Below, piece by piece: positions 7,962-16,071 of a stretch of DNA of 64,000 bases; within the stretch, counting starts at the first letter, position 1, and every line of letters starts with the position of its first letter. The notes under the pieces are model-generated. The model worked only from the letters and a program-made list of their open reading frames with translations. It had not been told where the DNA came from and ran no database searches. Source of the DNA: Pelomonas asaccharophilus_A (GTDB lineage: Bacteria > Pseudomonadota > Gammaproteobacteria > Burkholderiales > Burkholderiaceae_C); contig NZ_JAVDXV010000009.1 of NCBI RefSeq assembly GCF_031458115.1, positions 1 to 64,000 on the forward strand, in the 5' to 3' direction. Made by a program: the position numbers and the translations under genes.

Positions 7962-10900
7962 ATGCGGGCCTGGATAAGAAAAGCATTGGTCGTTGCGGGG
8001 CTGCTCACGTCGTCGGCGTGGGCCGTCGTGCCGCGCTTTGAGCCCATCGGCGACCCCGGCGGCGTGCGCGACAACGTCGTCTCGGCACTGGCCATCGACG
8101 CCCGCGGCCTGCTGTGGATCGGCTCGCCCGAAGGCCTGCTGCGCTACGACGGCTACAGCTTCCGGCGCCTGCCGCTGATGTCGCCGGACGGCAAGCTGCT
8201 GCCCGAGCAGTTCGTCCGCGCGATGCTGCCCGACCCGCGCGGCTGGATCTGGGTGGCGGCCGGCAACAGCGGCCTGGTGCGGCTGGATGTGGCCACCGGC
8301 CGCTGGGACCGCTGGACGCGCGACGGCAATTCGGCCGACGACGCCGCGCCCGCCGCGAACACGGTGCGCAGCTTCGCATTGGAGAAGGACGGCACGCTGT
8401 GGCTGGGTGGCAGCGGCGGCCTGGACCGCTTCGACGCCAAGACCCAGCGCTTCACCCACCACCGCGGCCCGGCCGACGGCCTGCCCGATGGCCGCGTGCA
8501 GACGCTGCTGGTGGACCGCCACGGCACGCTGTGGATAGGCACCTGGCGCGGCCTCGCGCGCAAGGCGGTCGACGGCCCCATCGAGACGCTGGACGTGGGC
8601 CTGGGTGACCAGCTCGTCACGCTGATCAGCGAGACGCAGGACGGCCGCATCATCATCGGCACGGCGCAGGGCCGGCTGCGCGCGCTGTCGGCCGCGGGCC
8701 AGCCTCTGGCTTTCAGCAACGGCGCCGAGCCCGGCGCGGCGACCGGCGTGTCGCCGGTGATGGCCATGGTGCAGCCGGATGTCGGCGAGCTGTGGTTCGG
8801 CGACGCCTCGGGCCTGACGCGCCGGCGCGCCAGCGACGGCGCGCTCATCGAACGCACGCCGGCCGCCGCGCCGCGCAACGACCTGCGGGCGCTGATGCGC
8901 GACCCATCCGGCACCGTCTGGGCCGGCAGCTATGGCGGCGGACTGATGCGCCATGTGCCGTCGCTGCCCGGCCTGGGCATGGTGCGCGACCCGCTGGCCG
9001 GGCCGAGCGCGACGACAGCGCTGGACGTGCGCAGCATCCTGCAGCTGGACAACGGCGAGGTCTGGCTGGGCACGCTGTCCAGCGGCATCGAGCGACGCGA
9101 CCGCCAGCTGCAGCCCATTGCCAGCATCGCGCCCGGCAGCAACGGCCTGCCATCCGGCCGCATCAACGCGCTGAGCCAGACCAAGGACGGTTCGGTCTGG
9201 GTGGCCGTGGACACGCAGCTGCTGCGCTTCGACAGCCAGGGTCGCCACAAGGAGACGCTGCGCGGCGGCAACGCCGTGCCGCGGCGCCTGCATGCCGACG
9301 CGGACGGCGCGCTGTGGATCGCGACGCTGGACGGCCTGATGCGCTGGACCCCGCAGCGGCCGCAGATGCGGGCGATCCCGACCGCGGGCCTGGTGGGCGG
9401 CACGGGCGAGGTCAATGCCTTTGCCACGCTGCCCGACGGCAGCCTGTGGGCCGGCGGCGCCGCGGGGCTGTTCCGCGTCGCCAAGCCCGGTGACGACGAA
9501 CCCGTGGCCGAATGGGTGGAGCCCAAGGGCCTGACCGGCCAGACCGTGCTGGGCATGGCCGTGGCGCCCGACGGCCGGCTGTGGGTGGACACCGGCAACG
9601 GCCTGCACCGGCTCGTCGAGGGTGATGGCAAGCGGGCGCGTTTCGAGGCCGTGCCGGCCGGCGAACTGGGCGGCGCCTTCGGCGCCAACCTGCTGTTCGA
9701 CCAGCGCGGCCGCATCTGGTCGCAGCGCAACATGTACGACCCCAAGACCGGCGAACACCGCGAGCTGGGGCCGGCCGACGGCGCCGACCTGGGCACCGGC
9801 TGGTTCCGCGCCTACCTGCGGCTGGACGACGGCCGCATGCTGTTCGGCGGCGCGCGCGGCCTGCTGGTCATCGACCCCGAGCGCTTCGCGGCCTGGGATT
9901 ACAAGCCGCCGCTGGTGGCGTCGGAGTTGCGCGTGGAGGGCGCCGAGCGCGCCGTGCCGGCCGCCGGCGAGCCGCTGGTGCTGGAGCCCGGCGAGCGGGC
10001 GTTCAGCCTGGCCTTCGCGTCGCTGGACTACAGCCAGCCGGCCCGCAACCGCTACCGCTACCGGCTGCAGGGGCTGGACCCGAACTGGGTGCAGGCCGGC
10101 GGCATGAGCCGCACGGCCACCTACACCAACCTCGCGCCGGGCCAGTACACGCTGCACCTGCAGGGCAGCAACCGCGACGGCGCCTGGGGGCCGGACGAGC
10201 TGCAGATCCCCGTGCACGTGCGCGCCGCCTGGTGGCAGACGCGCTGGGCGCTGGCGCTGGCCGTCGTGGCCGCCGCCGGGCTGGTGGCCTTGATCGTGGC
10301 CATGCGCACGCGGCTGCTGCTGCGCCATCGCCGCGTGCTGGAGGAGCGCGTGCGCGAACGCACCGAGGCGCTGGAGGCCGCCAAGGCCGCGCTGACGGCC
10401 AAGTCGCTCGAACTGGAGGAAGCCAGCCTGACCGACCCGCTGACCGGCCTGCGCAACCGCCGCTTCCTGGACCGCCAGATGCCCGCCGACGCGGCGCTGG
10501 CGCTGCGCCACTACGAGCCCATCAACGACGCGCCGGTAGAGGGCGAGAGCGAGCAGGACCTGCTGTTCTTCCTGATCGACATCGACCACTTCAAGCGCAT
10601 CAACGACGCCCACGGCCACATTGCCGGCGATGCGGTGCTGGAGCAGATGCGCGGCCGGCTGGAGCAGGTGTTCCGCGCCACCGACTACCTGGTGCGCTGG
10701 GGCGGCGAGGAGTTCCTCATCGTGGCCCGCGGCACGCCGCGCTCGCGCGCCGCCGAGCTGGCCGAGCGCGCCCGCCAGGCGGTGTCGGGCGAGCCCTTCA
10801 TCCTGGAGAACGGCCTGAAGCTGGCGCAGACCTGCTCGGTGGGCTTCTCGGCCTTCCCGCTATGTCCGCAGCTGCCACGCGCGCTGGACTGGCGCTCGGC

Positions 10901-11075
10901 CATCGACCTGGCCGATGCCGCGCTGTACGACGCCAAGGAGTCCGGCCGCAACGCCTGGGTGGGCCTGGTCAGCGCGCAGGCCGGCAGCGACGACGAACTG
11001 CAGCGCGACGTGCGCCGGCCGCTGGAAAGCTGGGCCGCGCGCGGCCGGTTGAAGCTGGTGCGCAGCGGGCGCTGA
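7962..11075 (+). CDS. Membrane-bound diguanylate cyclase with periplasmic beta-propeller sensor
   Basis: The domain order is: signal peptide, two-component-regulator propeller repeats up to about residue 640 (many copies of the LWIG/GLWVG pattern), a Y_Y_Y domain (about 660-750), a single membrane helix (about 758-780), a short coiled coil, then a GGDEF domain. The active-site motif is GGEEF (nt about 10701-10715), preceded by the inhibitory I-site RATD. It should make c-di-GMP in response to a periplasmic ligand, but the ligand is unknown. The frame also offers an ATG at 7953. ATG 7962 is chosen because a CAGAAT -10-like hexamer ends 7 nt before it and no ribosome-binding site is seen for either. 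The protein is about 1037 residues. Confidence 0.88.
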   Translation: MRAWIRKALVVAGLLTSSAWAVVPRFEPIGDPGGVRDNVVSALAIDARGLLWIGSPEGLLRYDGYSFRRLPLMSPDGKLLPEQFVRAMLPDPRGWIWVAAGNSGLVRLDVATGRWDRWTRDGNSADDAAPAANTVRSFALEKDGTLWLGGSGGLDRFDAKTQRFTHHRGPADGLPDGRVQTLLVDRHGTLWIGTWRGLARKAVDGPIETLDVGLGDQLVTLISETQDGRIIIGTAQGRLRALSAAGQPLAFSNGAEPGAATGVSPVMAMVQPDVGELWFGDASGLTRRRASDGALIERTPAAAPRNDLRALMRDPSGTVWAGSYGGGLMRHVPSLPGLGMVRDPLAGPSATTALDVRSILQLDNGEVWLGTLSSGIERRDRQLQPIASIAPGSNGLPSGRINALSQTKDGSVWVAVDTQLLRFDSQGRHKETLRGGNAVPRRLHADADGALWIATLDGLMRWTPQRPQMRAIPTAGLVGGTGEVNAFATLPDGSLWAGGAAGLFRVAKPGDDEPVAEWVEPKGLTGQTVLGMAVAPDGRLWVDTGNGLHRLVEGDGKRARFEAVPAGELGGAFGANLLFDQRGRIWSQRNMYDPKTGEHRELGPADGADLGTGWFRAYLRLDDGRMLFGGARGLLVIDPERFAAWDYKPPLVASELRVEGAERAVPAAGEPLVLEPGERAFSLAFASLDYSQPARNRYRYRLQGLDPNWVQAGGMSRTATYTNLAPGQYTLHLQGSNRDGAWGPDELQIPVHVRAAWWQTRWALALAVVAAAGLVALIVAMRTRLLLRHRRVLEERVRERTEALEAAKAALTAKSLELEEASLTDPLTGLRNRRFLDRQMPADAALALRHYEPINDAPVEGESEQDLLFFLIDIDHFKRINDAHGHIAGDAVLEQMRGRLEQVFRATDYLVRWGGEEFLIVARGTPRSRAAELAERARQAVSGEPFILENGLKLAQTCSVGFSAFPLCPQLPRALDWRSAIDLADAALYDAKESGRNAWVGLVSAQAGSDDELQRDVRRPLESWAARGRLKLVRSGR

Positions 11076-11122
11076 ATCGGACGTTCAGCGGCCGCGAAGG
11101 CGGTGGTCGCAGACCACCCCCG

Positions 11123-11128
11123 TAAAAT
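11123..11128 (+). promoter_or_regulatory. Probable -10 box of the transketolase promoter
   Basis: TAAAAT lies 35 nt before the tkt start codon and is followed by a conventional leader with an AGGA ribosome-binding site. No good -35 box is visible at 16-18 nt upstream, so this is a candidate only. Confidence 0.35.
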
Positions 11129-11162
11129 CCCGCGCTTTGCCCCTCCCAGGAAAGCCCCGGCC

Positions 11163-13181
11163 ATGACTGACGCATCGACCGCCTCCCCCACTCTCATGGC
11201 CAACGCGATCCGCGCGCTGGCGATGGACGCCGTGCAGGCGGCCAACTCCGGCCACCCTGGCGCCCCCATGGGCATGGCCGAGATCGGCGTCGCGCTGTGG
11301 GCGCGTCATCTGAAGCACAACCCGGCCAACCCGCACTGGGCCGACCGCGACCGCTTCGTGCTGTCCAACGGCCACGGCTCCATGCTGATCTACGCGCTGC
11401 TGCACCTGACGGGCTACGAGCTGCCCATCGAGGAGTTGAAGGCCTTCCGCCAGATGCACAGCAAAACGCCGGGCCACCCCGAAGTGGGCATCACCCCGGG
11501 CGTGGAGACCACCACCGGCCCGCTGGGCCAGGGCATCACCAACGGCGTGGGCCTGGCCCTGGCCGAGAAGCTGCTGGCGCGCGACTTCAACCGCGACGGC
11601 CACGAGATCGTCAACCACCACACCTATGTCTTCCTGGGCGACGGCTGCCTGATGGAAGGCATCAGCCATGAAGCCGCCGCACTGGCCGCCTCGTGGAAGC
11701 TGAACAAGCTGATCGCCATCTACGACGACAACGGCATCTCCATCGACGGCCAGGTCGCGCCCTGGTTCGGTGACGACACGGCCAAGCGCTTCCAGGCCTA
11801 CGGCTGGAACGTCGTCGGCCCGGTGGACGGCCATGACGTGGACGCCGTCGACAAGGCCATCGCCAAGGCCAAGACCAGCGCCGACAAGCCCACGCTGATC
11901 ATCGCCAAGACCACCATCGGCAAGGGCTCGCCCAACCGTGCCGGCACGGCCAAGGCCCACGGCGAAGCGCTGGGCGGGGAAGAAATCAAGCTGACCCGCG
12001 AGGCCCTGGGCTGGGTGCACGAGCCCTTCGTCGTGCCGCCCGAGGCCTACACGGCCTGGGACGCCAAGTCCGCCGGCGACCGCGCCGAGAGCGAGTGGGA
12101 CGTGCGCTTCGACGCCTATGCCGAAGCCCACCCCGAGCTGGCCGCCGAGTTCCAGCGCCGCATGGCCGGCGTGCTGCCCGCCAACTTCGCGCAGGTCGCC
12201 GTGGACGCCGTCGTCAAGGCCCACGCCGAAGCGCAGACCGTCGCCAGCCGCAAGGCCAGCCAGCTGGCGCTGGAAGCCTTCACCGGCGCGCTGCCGGAAA
12301 TGCTGGGTGGCAGCGCCGACCTGACCGGCTCCAACCTGACCAACACCAGCCACACGCCCAACCTGCGCTTCGAGAAGGACGGCACGCCCAACAACGGTCG
12401 CCACATCAACTACGGCGTGCGCGAGTTCGGCATGGCGGCCATCATGAACGGCGTGGCCCTGCACGGCGGCTTCATCCCCTACGGCGGCACCTTCCTGACC
12501 TTCAGCGACTACAGCCGCAACGCCATCCGCATGGCCGCGCTGATGAAGACCCGCGTCATCCATGTGATGACGCACGACTCCATCGGCCTGGGTGAAGACG
12601 GCCCGACCCACCAGTCCATCGAGCATGTCGCGTCGCTGCGCCTGATCCCCGGCCTGGACGTCTGGCGCCCGGCCGACACGACCGAGACCGTCGTCGCCTG
12701 GACCATGGCCATCGGCAACGCGCAGCGCCCCAGCCTGCTGGCGCTGAGCCGCCAGAACCTGACCTACTCGCCCAAGACCAACGTCGACGAGATCGCCAAG
12801 GGCGCCTACGTGCTGGCCGAGCCGGCCAAGGGCAAGGCCCAGGCCGTCATCATCGCGACCGGCTCCGAGGTGCAGCTGGCCATGGCCGCCAAGGCGCTGC
12901 TGGCCGAGCAGGGCGTGAAGGTGCGCGTGGTCTCCATGCCCAGCACCAGCGTGTTCGACCGCCAGGACAAGGACTACAAGAAGTCCGTGCTGCCCAAGGG
13001 CCTGCCGCGCGTGGCCGTCGAGATGGGCGTCAGCGACTACTGGTGGAAGTACGGCGTGGACGCCGTGGTGGGCATCGATACATTCGGCGAATCGGCACCG
13101 GCCGGCGTGCTGTTCAAGCACTTCGGCTTCACGCCGGAGAACGTGGCCGCCACCGTGAAGGCGGTGTTGAAGAAGAAGTGA
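11163..13181 (+). CDS. tkt: Transketolase
   Basis: This is the cytoplasmic thiamine-diphosphate enzyme that moves two-carbon ketol units between pentose and hexose/triose phosphates. At 672 residues it matches bacterial transketolases. Visible landmarks are SGHPGAPMGMAEIG (substrate and ThDP site, about 26-39), the GDGCLMEGISHEA motif (the ThDP-binding GDG...) near 160, and THDSIGLGEDGPTHQ near 472-486. The start MTDAST at 11163 is preceded by AGGA and makes the N-terminus match the family; the open frame extends 20 codons further upstream without support. The gene order tkt, then gapA about 0.8 kb on, is common in Burkholderiales. Confidence 0.97.
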   Translation: MTDASTASPTLMANAIRALAMDAVQAANSGHPGAPMGMAEIGVALWARHLKHNPANPHWADRDRFVLSNGHGSMLIYALLHLTGYELPIEELKAFRQMHSKTPGHPEVGITPGVETTTGPLGQGITNGVGLALAEKLLARDFNRDGHEIVNHHTYVFLGDGCLMEGISHEAAALAASWKLNKLIAIYDDNGISIDGQVAPWFGDDTAKRFQAYGWNVVGPVDGHDVDAVDKAIAKAKTSADKPTLIIAKTTIGKGSPNRAGTAKAHGEALGGEEIKLTREALGWVHEPFVVPPEAYTAWDAKSAGDRAESEWDVRFDAYAEAHPELAAEFQRRMAGVLPANFAQVAVDAVVKAHAEAQTVASRKASQLALEAFTGALPEMLGGSADLTGSNLTNTSHTPNLRFEKDGTPNNGRHINYGVREFGMAAIMNGVALHGGFIPYGGTFLTFSDYSRNAIRMAALMKTRVIHVMTHDSIGLGEDGPTHQSIEHVASLRLIPGLDVWRPADTTETVVAWTMAIGNAQRPSLLALSRQNLTYSPKTNVDEIAKGAYVLAEPAKGKAQAVIIATGSEVQLAMAAKALLAEQGVKVRVVSMPSTSVFDRQDKDYKKSVLPKGLPRVAVEMGVSDYWWKYGVDAVVGIDTFGESAPAGVLFKHFGFTPENVAATVKAVLKKK

Positions 13182-13192
13182 TGCCGCTGCCT

Positions 13193-13219
13193 GCTCCCGG
13201 CCGCATGCGGCCAGGGAGC
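13193..13219 (+). promoter_or_regulatory. Hairpin that buries the ribosome-binding site of the next gene
   Basis: GCTCCC (13193-13198) pairs with GGGAGC (13214-13219) around a 14-nt palindrome GGCCGCATGCGGCC. The only good Shine-Dalgarno sequence for the ATG at 13225 (AGGGAG) lies inside the right arm. There is no T-run, so it is not a terminator by itself. It would limit translation of the downstream gene if the RNA folds this way. Confidence 0.45.
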
Positions 13220-13224
13220 ACGTG

Positions 13225-13884
13225 ATGTGGAATCAACGGGCCGCGCTTGCGGCCCTTTTGTTGTTGTGTGCGAGCGATGTTCAGGCGCAGCGGTTCTCGG
13301 GCTGTCTGAAGCATCCGCCGCTCCAGTTTCCTGCCGTCGTCAGCTGGCCAAAGGTGCCGAAGTTCTTCGCCGACATGGAGCTGGCCGAAGACCCGACGGG
13401 CCCGCTCAAGGTGAGCGTGATCTACACCAATTTCCCGACTCGCCTGCGGGAACACGTCGTGCGTCACCTTGAGTCTGGCCGATGGGTCTGCGAGGACAAG
13501 CCAGACGCGAAGCACCGGTTCAACAGCCGATGGACGTTCGTGAGCGAACCTCGTCCGAAGTTCAGCGAATCCAAGGTGACGCTGGCCCGCTTTGTTGAAA
13601 TGGTGAAACCCGCCCCGGATGCGCCGTTGAACTTCAATGTCGAAGAACTGGGCTGCCCCTTCGTCGTGAAGTGGCAGACTTTCCGTCCGGTAGCGCCTAA
13701 TCGAGTCAGCATCAGCTTCTCGGGCCCCAAGCACAAGCCGTTTCGCCAATGGCTGGAGAACGTGGAGATCGATGGCCCGAAATCCAGGCAGCTCGAATTG
13801 ATCGGAGAGGAGCTTGAGATCAGCGTGCCCTGCGAGCGCAACAACCTCGCACCGCCCGACGCGGCGGCGAGTTCGCCTCCCTGA
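13225..13884 (+). CDS. Hypothetical secreted protein
   Basis: This encodes 219 residues with a short signal peptide (core ALAALLLLCA, likely cleavage after VQA). The mature part is of mixed alpha/beta character with two or three cysteines (SGCLKHPP, WVCEDKP, LGCPFV, VPCERN) that could form disulphides. A segment LKVSVIYTNFPTRLREHVVRHLESGRW somewhat recalls TonB C-terminal-like folds, but there is no convincing family match. Its codon use is less GC-biased than that of tkt and gapA on either side. The first codons overlap an intrinsic terminator hairpin. Confidence 0.65.
   Translation: MWNQRAALAALLLLCASDVQAQRFSGCLKHPPLQFPAVVSWPKVPKFFADMELAEDPTGPLKVSVIYTNFPTRLREHVVRHLESGRWVCEDKPDAKHRFNSRWTFVSEPRPKFSESKVTLARFVEMVKPAPDAPLNFNVEELGCPFVVKWQTFRPVAPNRVSISFSGPKHKPFRQWLENVEIDGPKSRQLELIGEELEISVPCERNNLAPPDAAASSPP
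13238..13259 (+). terminator. Intrinsic terminator, probably for tkt, inside the next reading frame
   Basis: GGGCCGC (13238-13244), loop GCTT, GCGGCCC (13249-13255) and a T-rich tail TTTTGTTGTTG. It sits 57 nt after the tkt stop and within codons 5-11 of the hypothetical gene at 13225. Transcription reading through tkt would therefore often stop inside that gene's signal-peptide region. Confidence 0.6.
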
Positions 13885-14015
13885 TCGGCAGCCGCATGGA
13901 CGCTTCTCGTTTGGTCAAGCTGGTCTGAAATCGCCCTGAAACCACCCCTTCCCGCGTATGCCCGAGAATCAGCGGCCCCGCGCGAACCACATTCCCTTTC
14001 TCTGGAGACTCTCCC

Positions 14016-15014
14016 ATGGCAATCAAGATCGGCATCAACGGCTTCGGCCGCATCGGACGCATGGTGTTCCGTGCCGCAGTCGCGAACTTCAAGGACATCG
14101 AGGTCGTCGCGATCAACGACCTGCTGGAGCCCGACTACCTGGCCTACATGCTGAAGTACGACAGCGTGCACGGCAAGTTCGAGGGTGATGTGGCCGTCGA
14201 GGGCAACACGCTGGTCGTCAACGGCAAGCCCATCCGCCTGACCGCCATCAAGGATCCGTCCGAGCTGAAGTGGGCCGAGGCCGGCGCCGACATCGTCATC
14301 GAATCCACCGGCATCTTCCTGGACCAGGCCGGCGGCGAGAAGCACCTGGCCGCGGGCGCGAAGAAGGTCATCTTCTCGGCACCGTCCAAGGACGAGACGC
14401 CGATGTTCGTGTTCGGCGTGAACCACACCAAGTACGCCGGCGAGAAGATCATTTCCAACGCCTCGTGCACGACCAACTGCCTGGCTCCGCTGGCCAAGGT
14501 GCTGAACGACAAGTGGGGCATCAAGCGCGGCCTGATGACCACCGTGCACGCCGCCACCGCGACGCAGAAGACCGTGGACGGCCCGAGCAACAAGGACTGG
14601 CGCGGCGGCCGCGGCATCCTGGAGAACATCATCCCCAGCAGCACCGGCGCCGCCAAGGCGGTCGGCAAGGTCATCCCCGAGCTCAACAAGAAGCTGACGG
14701 GCATGGCCTTCCGCGTGCCCACCAGCGACGTGTCGGTCGTCGACCTGACCGTCGAGCTGAACAACGAAGCCAGCTACGCCGACATCTGCGCCGAGTTCAA
14801 GGCGCAGAGCCAGGGCGCGCTGAAGGGCGTGCTGGGCTACACGGAAGACAAGGTCGTCGCGACCGACTTCCGCGGTGACGCCCGCACCTCCATCTTCGAC
14901 GCCGAAGCCGGCATCGCGCTGGACGGCACCTTCGTGAAGCTGGTGTCCTGGTACGACAACGAGTGGGGCTACTCGAACAAGGTGCTGGAGATGGTGCGCG
15001 TCGTCGCCGCCTGA
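14016..15014 (+). CDS. gapA: Glyceraldehyde-3-phosphate dehydrogenase, type I
   Basis: This glycolytic and gluconeogenic enzyme oxidises glyceraldehyde-3-phosphate to 1,3-bisphosphoglycerate with NAD+. At 332 residues it is of the usual length. The nucleotide-binding start INGFGRIGRM (7-16), the catalytic cysteine C151 in NASCTTNC and the following HAATATQK with the catalytic histidine are all intact. GGAGA precedes the ATG at a good distance. A strong terminator follows the stop by 20 nt. In Burkholderiales this gene often follows tkt, as here apart from the intervening hypothetical gene. Confidence 0.97.
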   Translation: MAIKIGINGFGRIGRMVFRAAVANFKDIEVVAINDLLEPDYLAYMLKYDSVHGKFEGDVAVEGNTLVVNGKPIRLTAIKDPSELKWAEAGADIVIESTGIFLDQAGGEKHLAAGAKKVIFSAPSKDETPMFVFGVNHTKYAGEKIISNASCTTNCLAPLAKVLNDKWGIKRGLMTTVHAATATQKTVDGPSNKDWRGGRGILENIIPSSTGAAKAVGKVIPELNKKLTGMAFRVPTSDVSVVDLTVELNNEASYADICAEFKAQSQGALKGVLGYTEDKVVATDFRGDARTSIFDAEAGIALDGTFVKLVSWYDNEWGYSNKVLEMVRVVAA

Positions 15015-15034
15015 TCTCCATCAGCCTGATCAAG

Positions 15035-15068
15035 GGCCGTGGCCGCGCAAGCGGGCCACGGCCTTTTT
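15035..15068 (+). terminator. Intrinsic terminator of gapA
   Basis: A perfect 10-bp stem, GGCCGTGGCC (15035-15044) with GGCCACGGCC (15054-15063), carries a 9-nt loop and is followed by TTTTT. It lies between the convergent gapA and SMR exporter genes. The T-run is on the gapA side only. Confidence 0.85.
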
Positions 15069-15078
15069 GTTTGCCGGC

Positions 15079-15393
15079 TCAGTGGGACAGCTTCAAGCCC
15101 ACGATGCCGGCCACGATCAGGCCGACGCTGACCAGCCGCGCGACGCCCGCCGGCTCCTTGAACAGCACGATGCCCAGGATCACCGTGCCCACTGCGCCTA
15201 TGCCCACCCAGACCGCATAGGCGGTGCCAACCGGCAGCGACTTCATCGCCCAGCCCAGCAGGGCCACGCTGGCGCCCATGCTCAGCAGCGTCAGCGTGGT
15301 GGGCAGCGGCCGCGTGAAGCCCTCGGTGTACTTCAGGCCTATGGCCCAGCCGACCTCCAGCAGTCCGGCGATGACGAGCGCGATCCAGGCCAT
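15079..15393 (-). CDS. sugE: SMR family exporter, SugE/Gdx type
   Basis: This 104-residue protein has four membrane helices, the standard small-multidrug-resistance architecture. The membrane-embedded glutamate is in LLEVGWAIGLKYTEGF (E13). The pattern K-Y-T-E-G-F-T-R and the WAMKSLPVGTAYAVWVGIG stretch fit the SugE/Gdx branch, many members of which export guanidinium rather than drugs. Only 46 nt separate it from the upstream HPP gene on the same strand, so there is no room for a guanidine riboswitch. A GGAGG ribosome-binding site is present. The substrate is inferred from the subfamily only. Confidence 0.88.
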   Translation of the reverse strand: MAWIALVIAGLLEVGWAIGLKYTEGFTRPLPTTLTLLSMGASVALLGWAMKSLPVGTAYAVWVGIGAVGTVILGIVLFKEPAGVARLVSVGLIVAGIVGLKLSH

Positions 15394-15439
15394 CGGTGGC
15401 CCTCCTTGGCAATGACGAGGGCCGGATTCTCGACGTCGG

Positions 15440-15961
15440 TCAGTACCAGTAGCTCGGGTAGGGCCGCCGGCAGGCGCGGTGGTAGAGCACCGCCACGCCC
15501 ACCATGACCAGCGCGCCGGCCAGCGTCGGGAAAAACAGGAAGCTCCACTTGGGCGCGGCCAGGAACACGATGATGGGGTTGGAGCCGGCCGGCGGATGCA
15601 GCGTGCGCGTCAGCATCATCAGCGCCGTCGCCACGGCCGCGGCCGTGGCGAGCGACCACCAACTGGGGCCCAGCAGCGCCAGTGCCGCCAGCCCCACGGC
15701 CGTGCAGATGAAATGCCCCCCGATGACGCTGCGCGGCTGCGCGAAATGGATCTCGGGAAAGGTGAACACCATCACCGCCGTCGAGCCGAATGAGCCCAGC
15801 GCCAGCAGCACGCCGAGATTGAAGGAGCTGAAGGCCAGCACGCCGATGATGGTGAAGACGCCCGCGCAGGCGATGGCGCCTTGCGTCAGCGGGAAGCCGG
15901 GCGCACGGCTGGCCGAGGGCGGTGCCACATCCACCACGGCACCGGTCACGAGTTCAGTCAT
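15440..15961 (-). CDS. HPP family membrane protein
   Basis: This 173-residue protein has four or five membrane helices and the diagnostic TLHPPAGSNP motif (about 122-131), preceded by HFAQPRSVIGGH. HPP proteins are integral membrane proteins; plant and cyanobacterial members have been linked to nitrite transport in plastids, but bacterial roles are mostly unknown. The start at 15961 (MTELVTG) is chosen over the longer frame to 16036 because AAGGA sits 8 nt upstream. It is probably cotranscribed with the SMR exporter downstream. Confidence 0.85.
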   Translation of the reverse strand: MTELVTGAVVDVAPPSASRAPGFPLTQGAIACAGVFTIIGVLAFSSFNLGVLLALGSFGSTAVMVFTFPEIHFAQPRSVIGGHFICTAVGLAALALLGPSWWSLATAAAVATALMMLTRTLHPPAGSNPIIVFLAAPKWSFLFFPTLAGALVMVGVAVLYHRACRRPYPSYWY

Positions 15962-16071
15962 GGAAAAGTCCTTGGCGACCATCCAAGAAAGGGGGGCGGG
16001 AGCCACGGACTCCGCCCCAACCCGAGCCGCCGACACCTCTCAGCGGCGGCCCCAAGAGACTCGGTTCCCGC

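Noticed and set aside
6783..10619. 1278-codon open frame on the minus strand across the aldo/keto reductase and diguanylate cyclase
   Set aside because: It is a GC-skew shadow: Arg/Gln/His/Val/Ala-rich with no domain pattern, opposite two clear genes.
15394..15439. Guanidine riboswitch before the SMR exporter
   Set aside because: Only 46 nt separate the exporter from the upstream gene, and no conserved riboswitch elements are visible.
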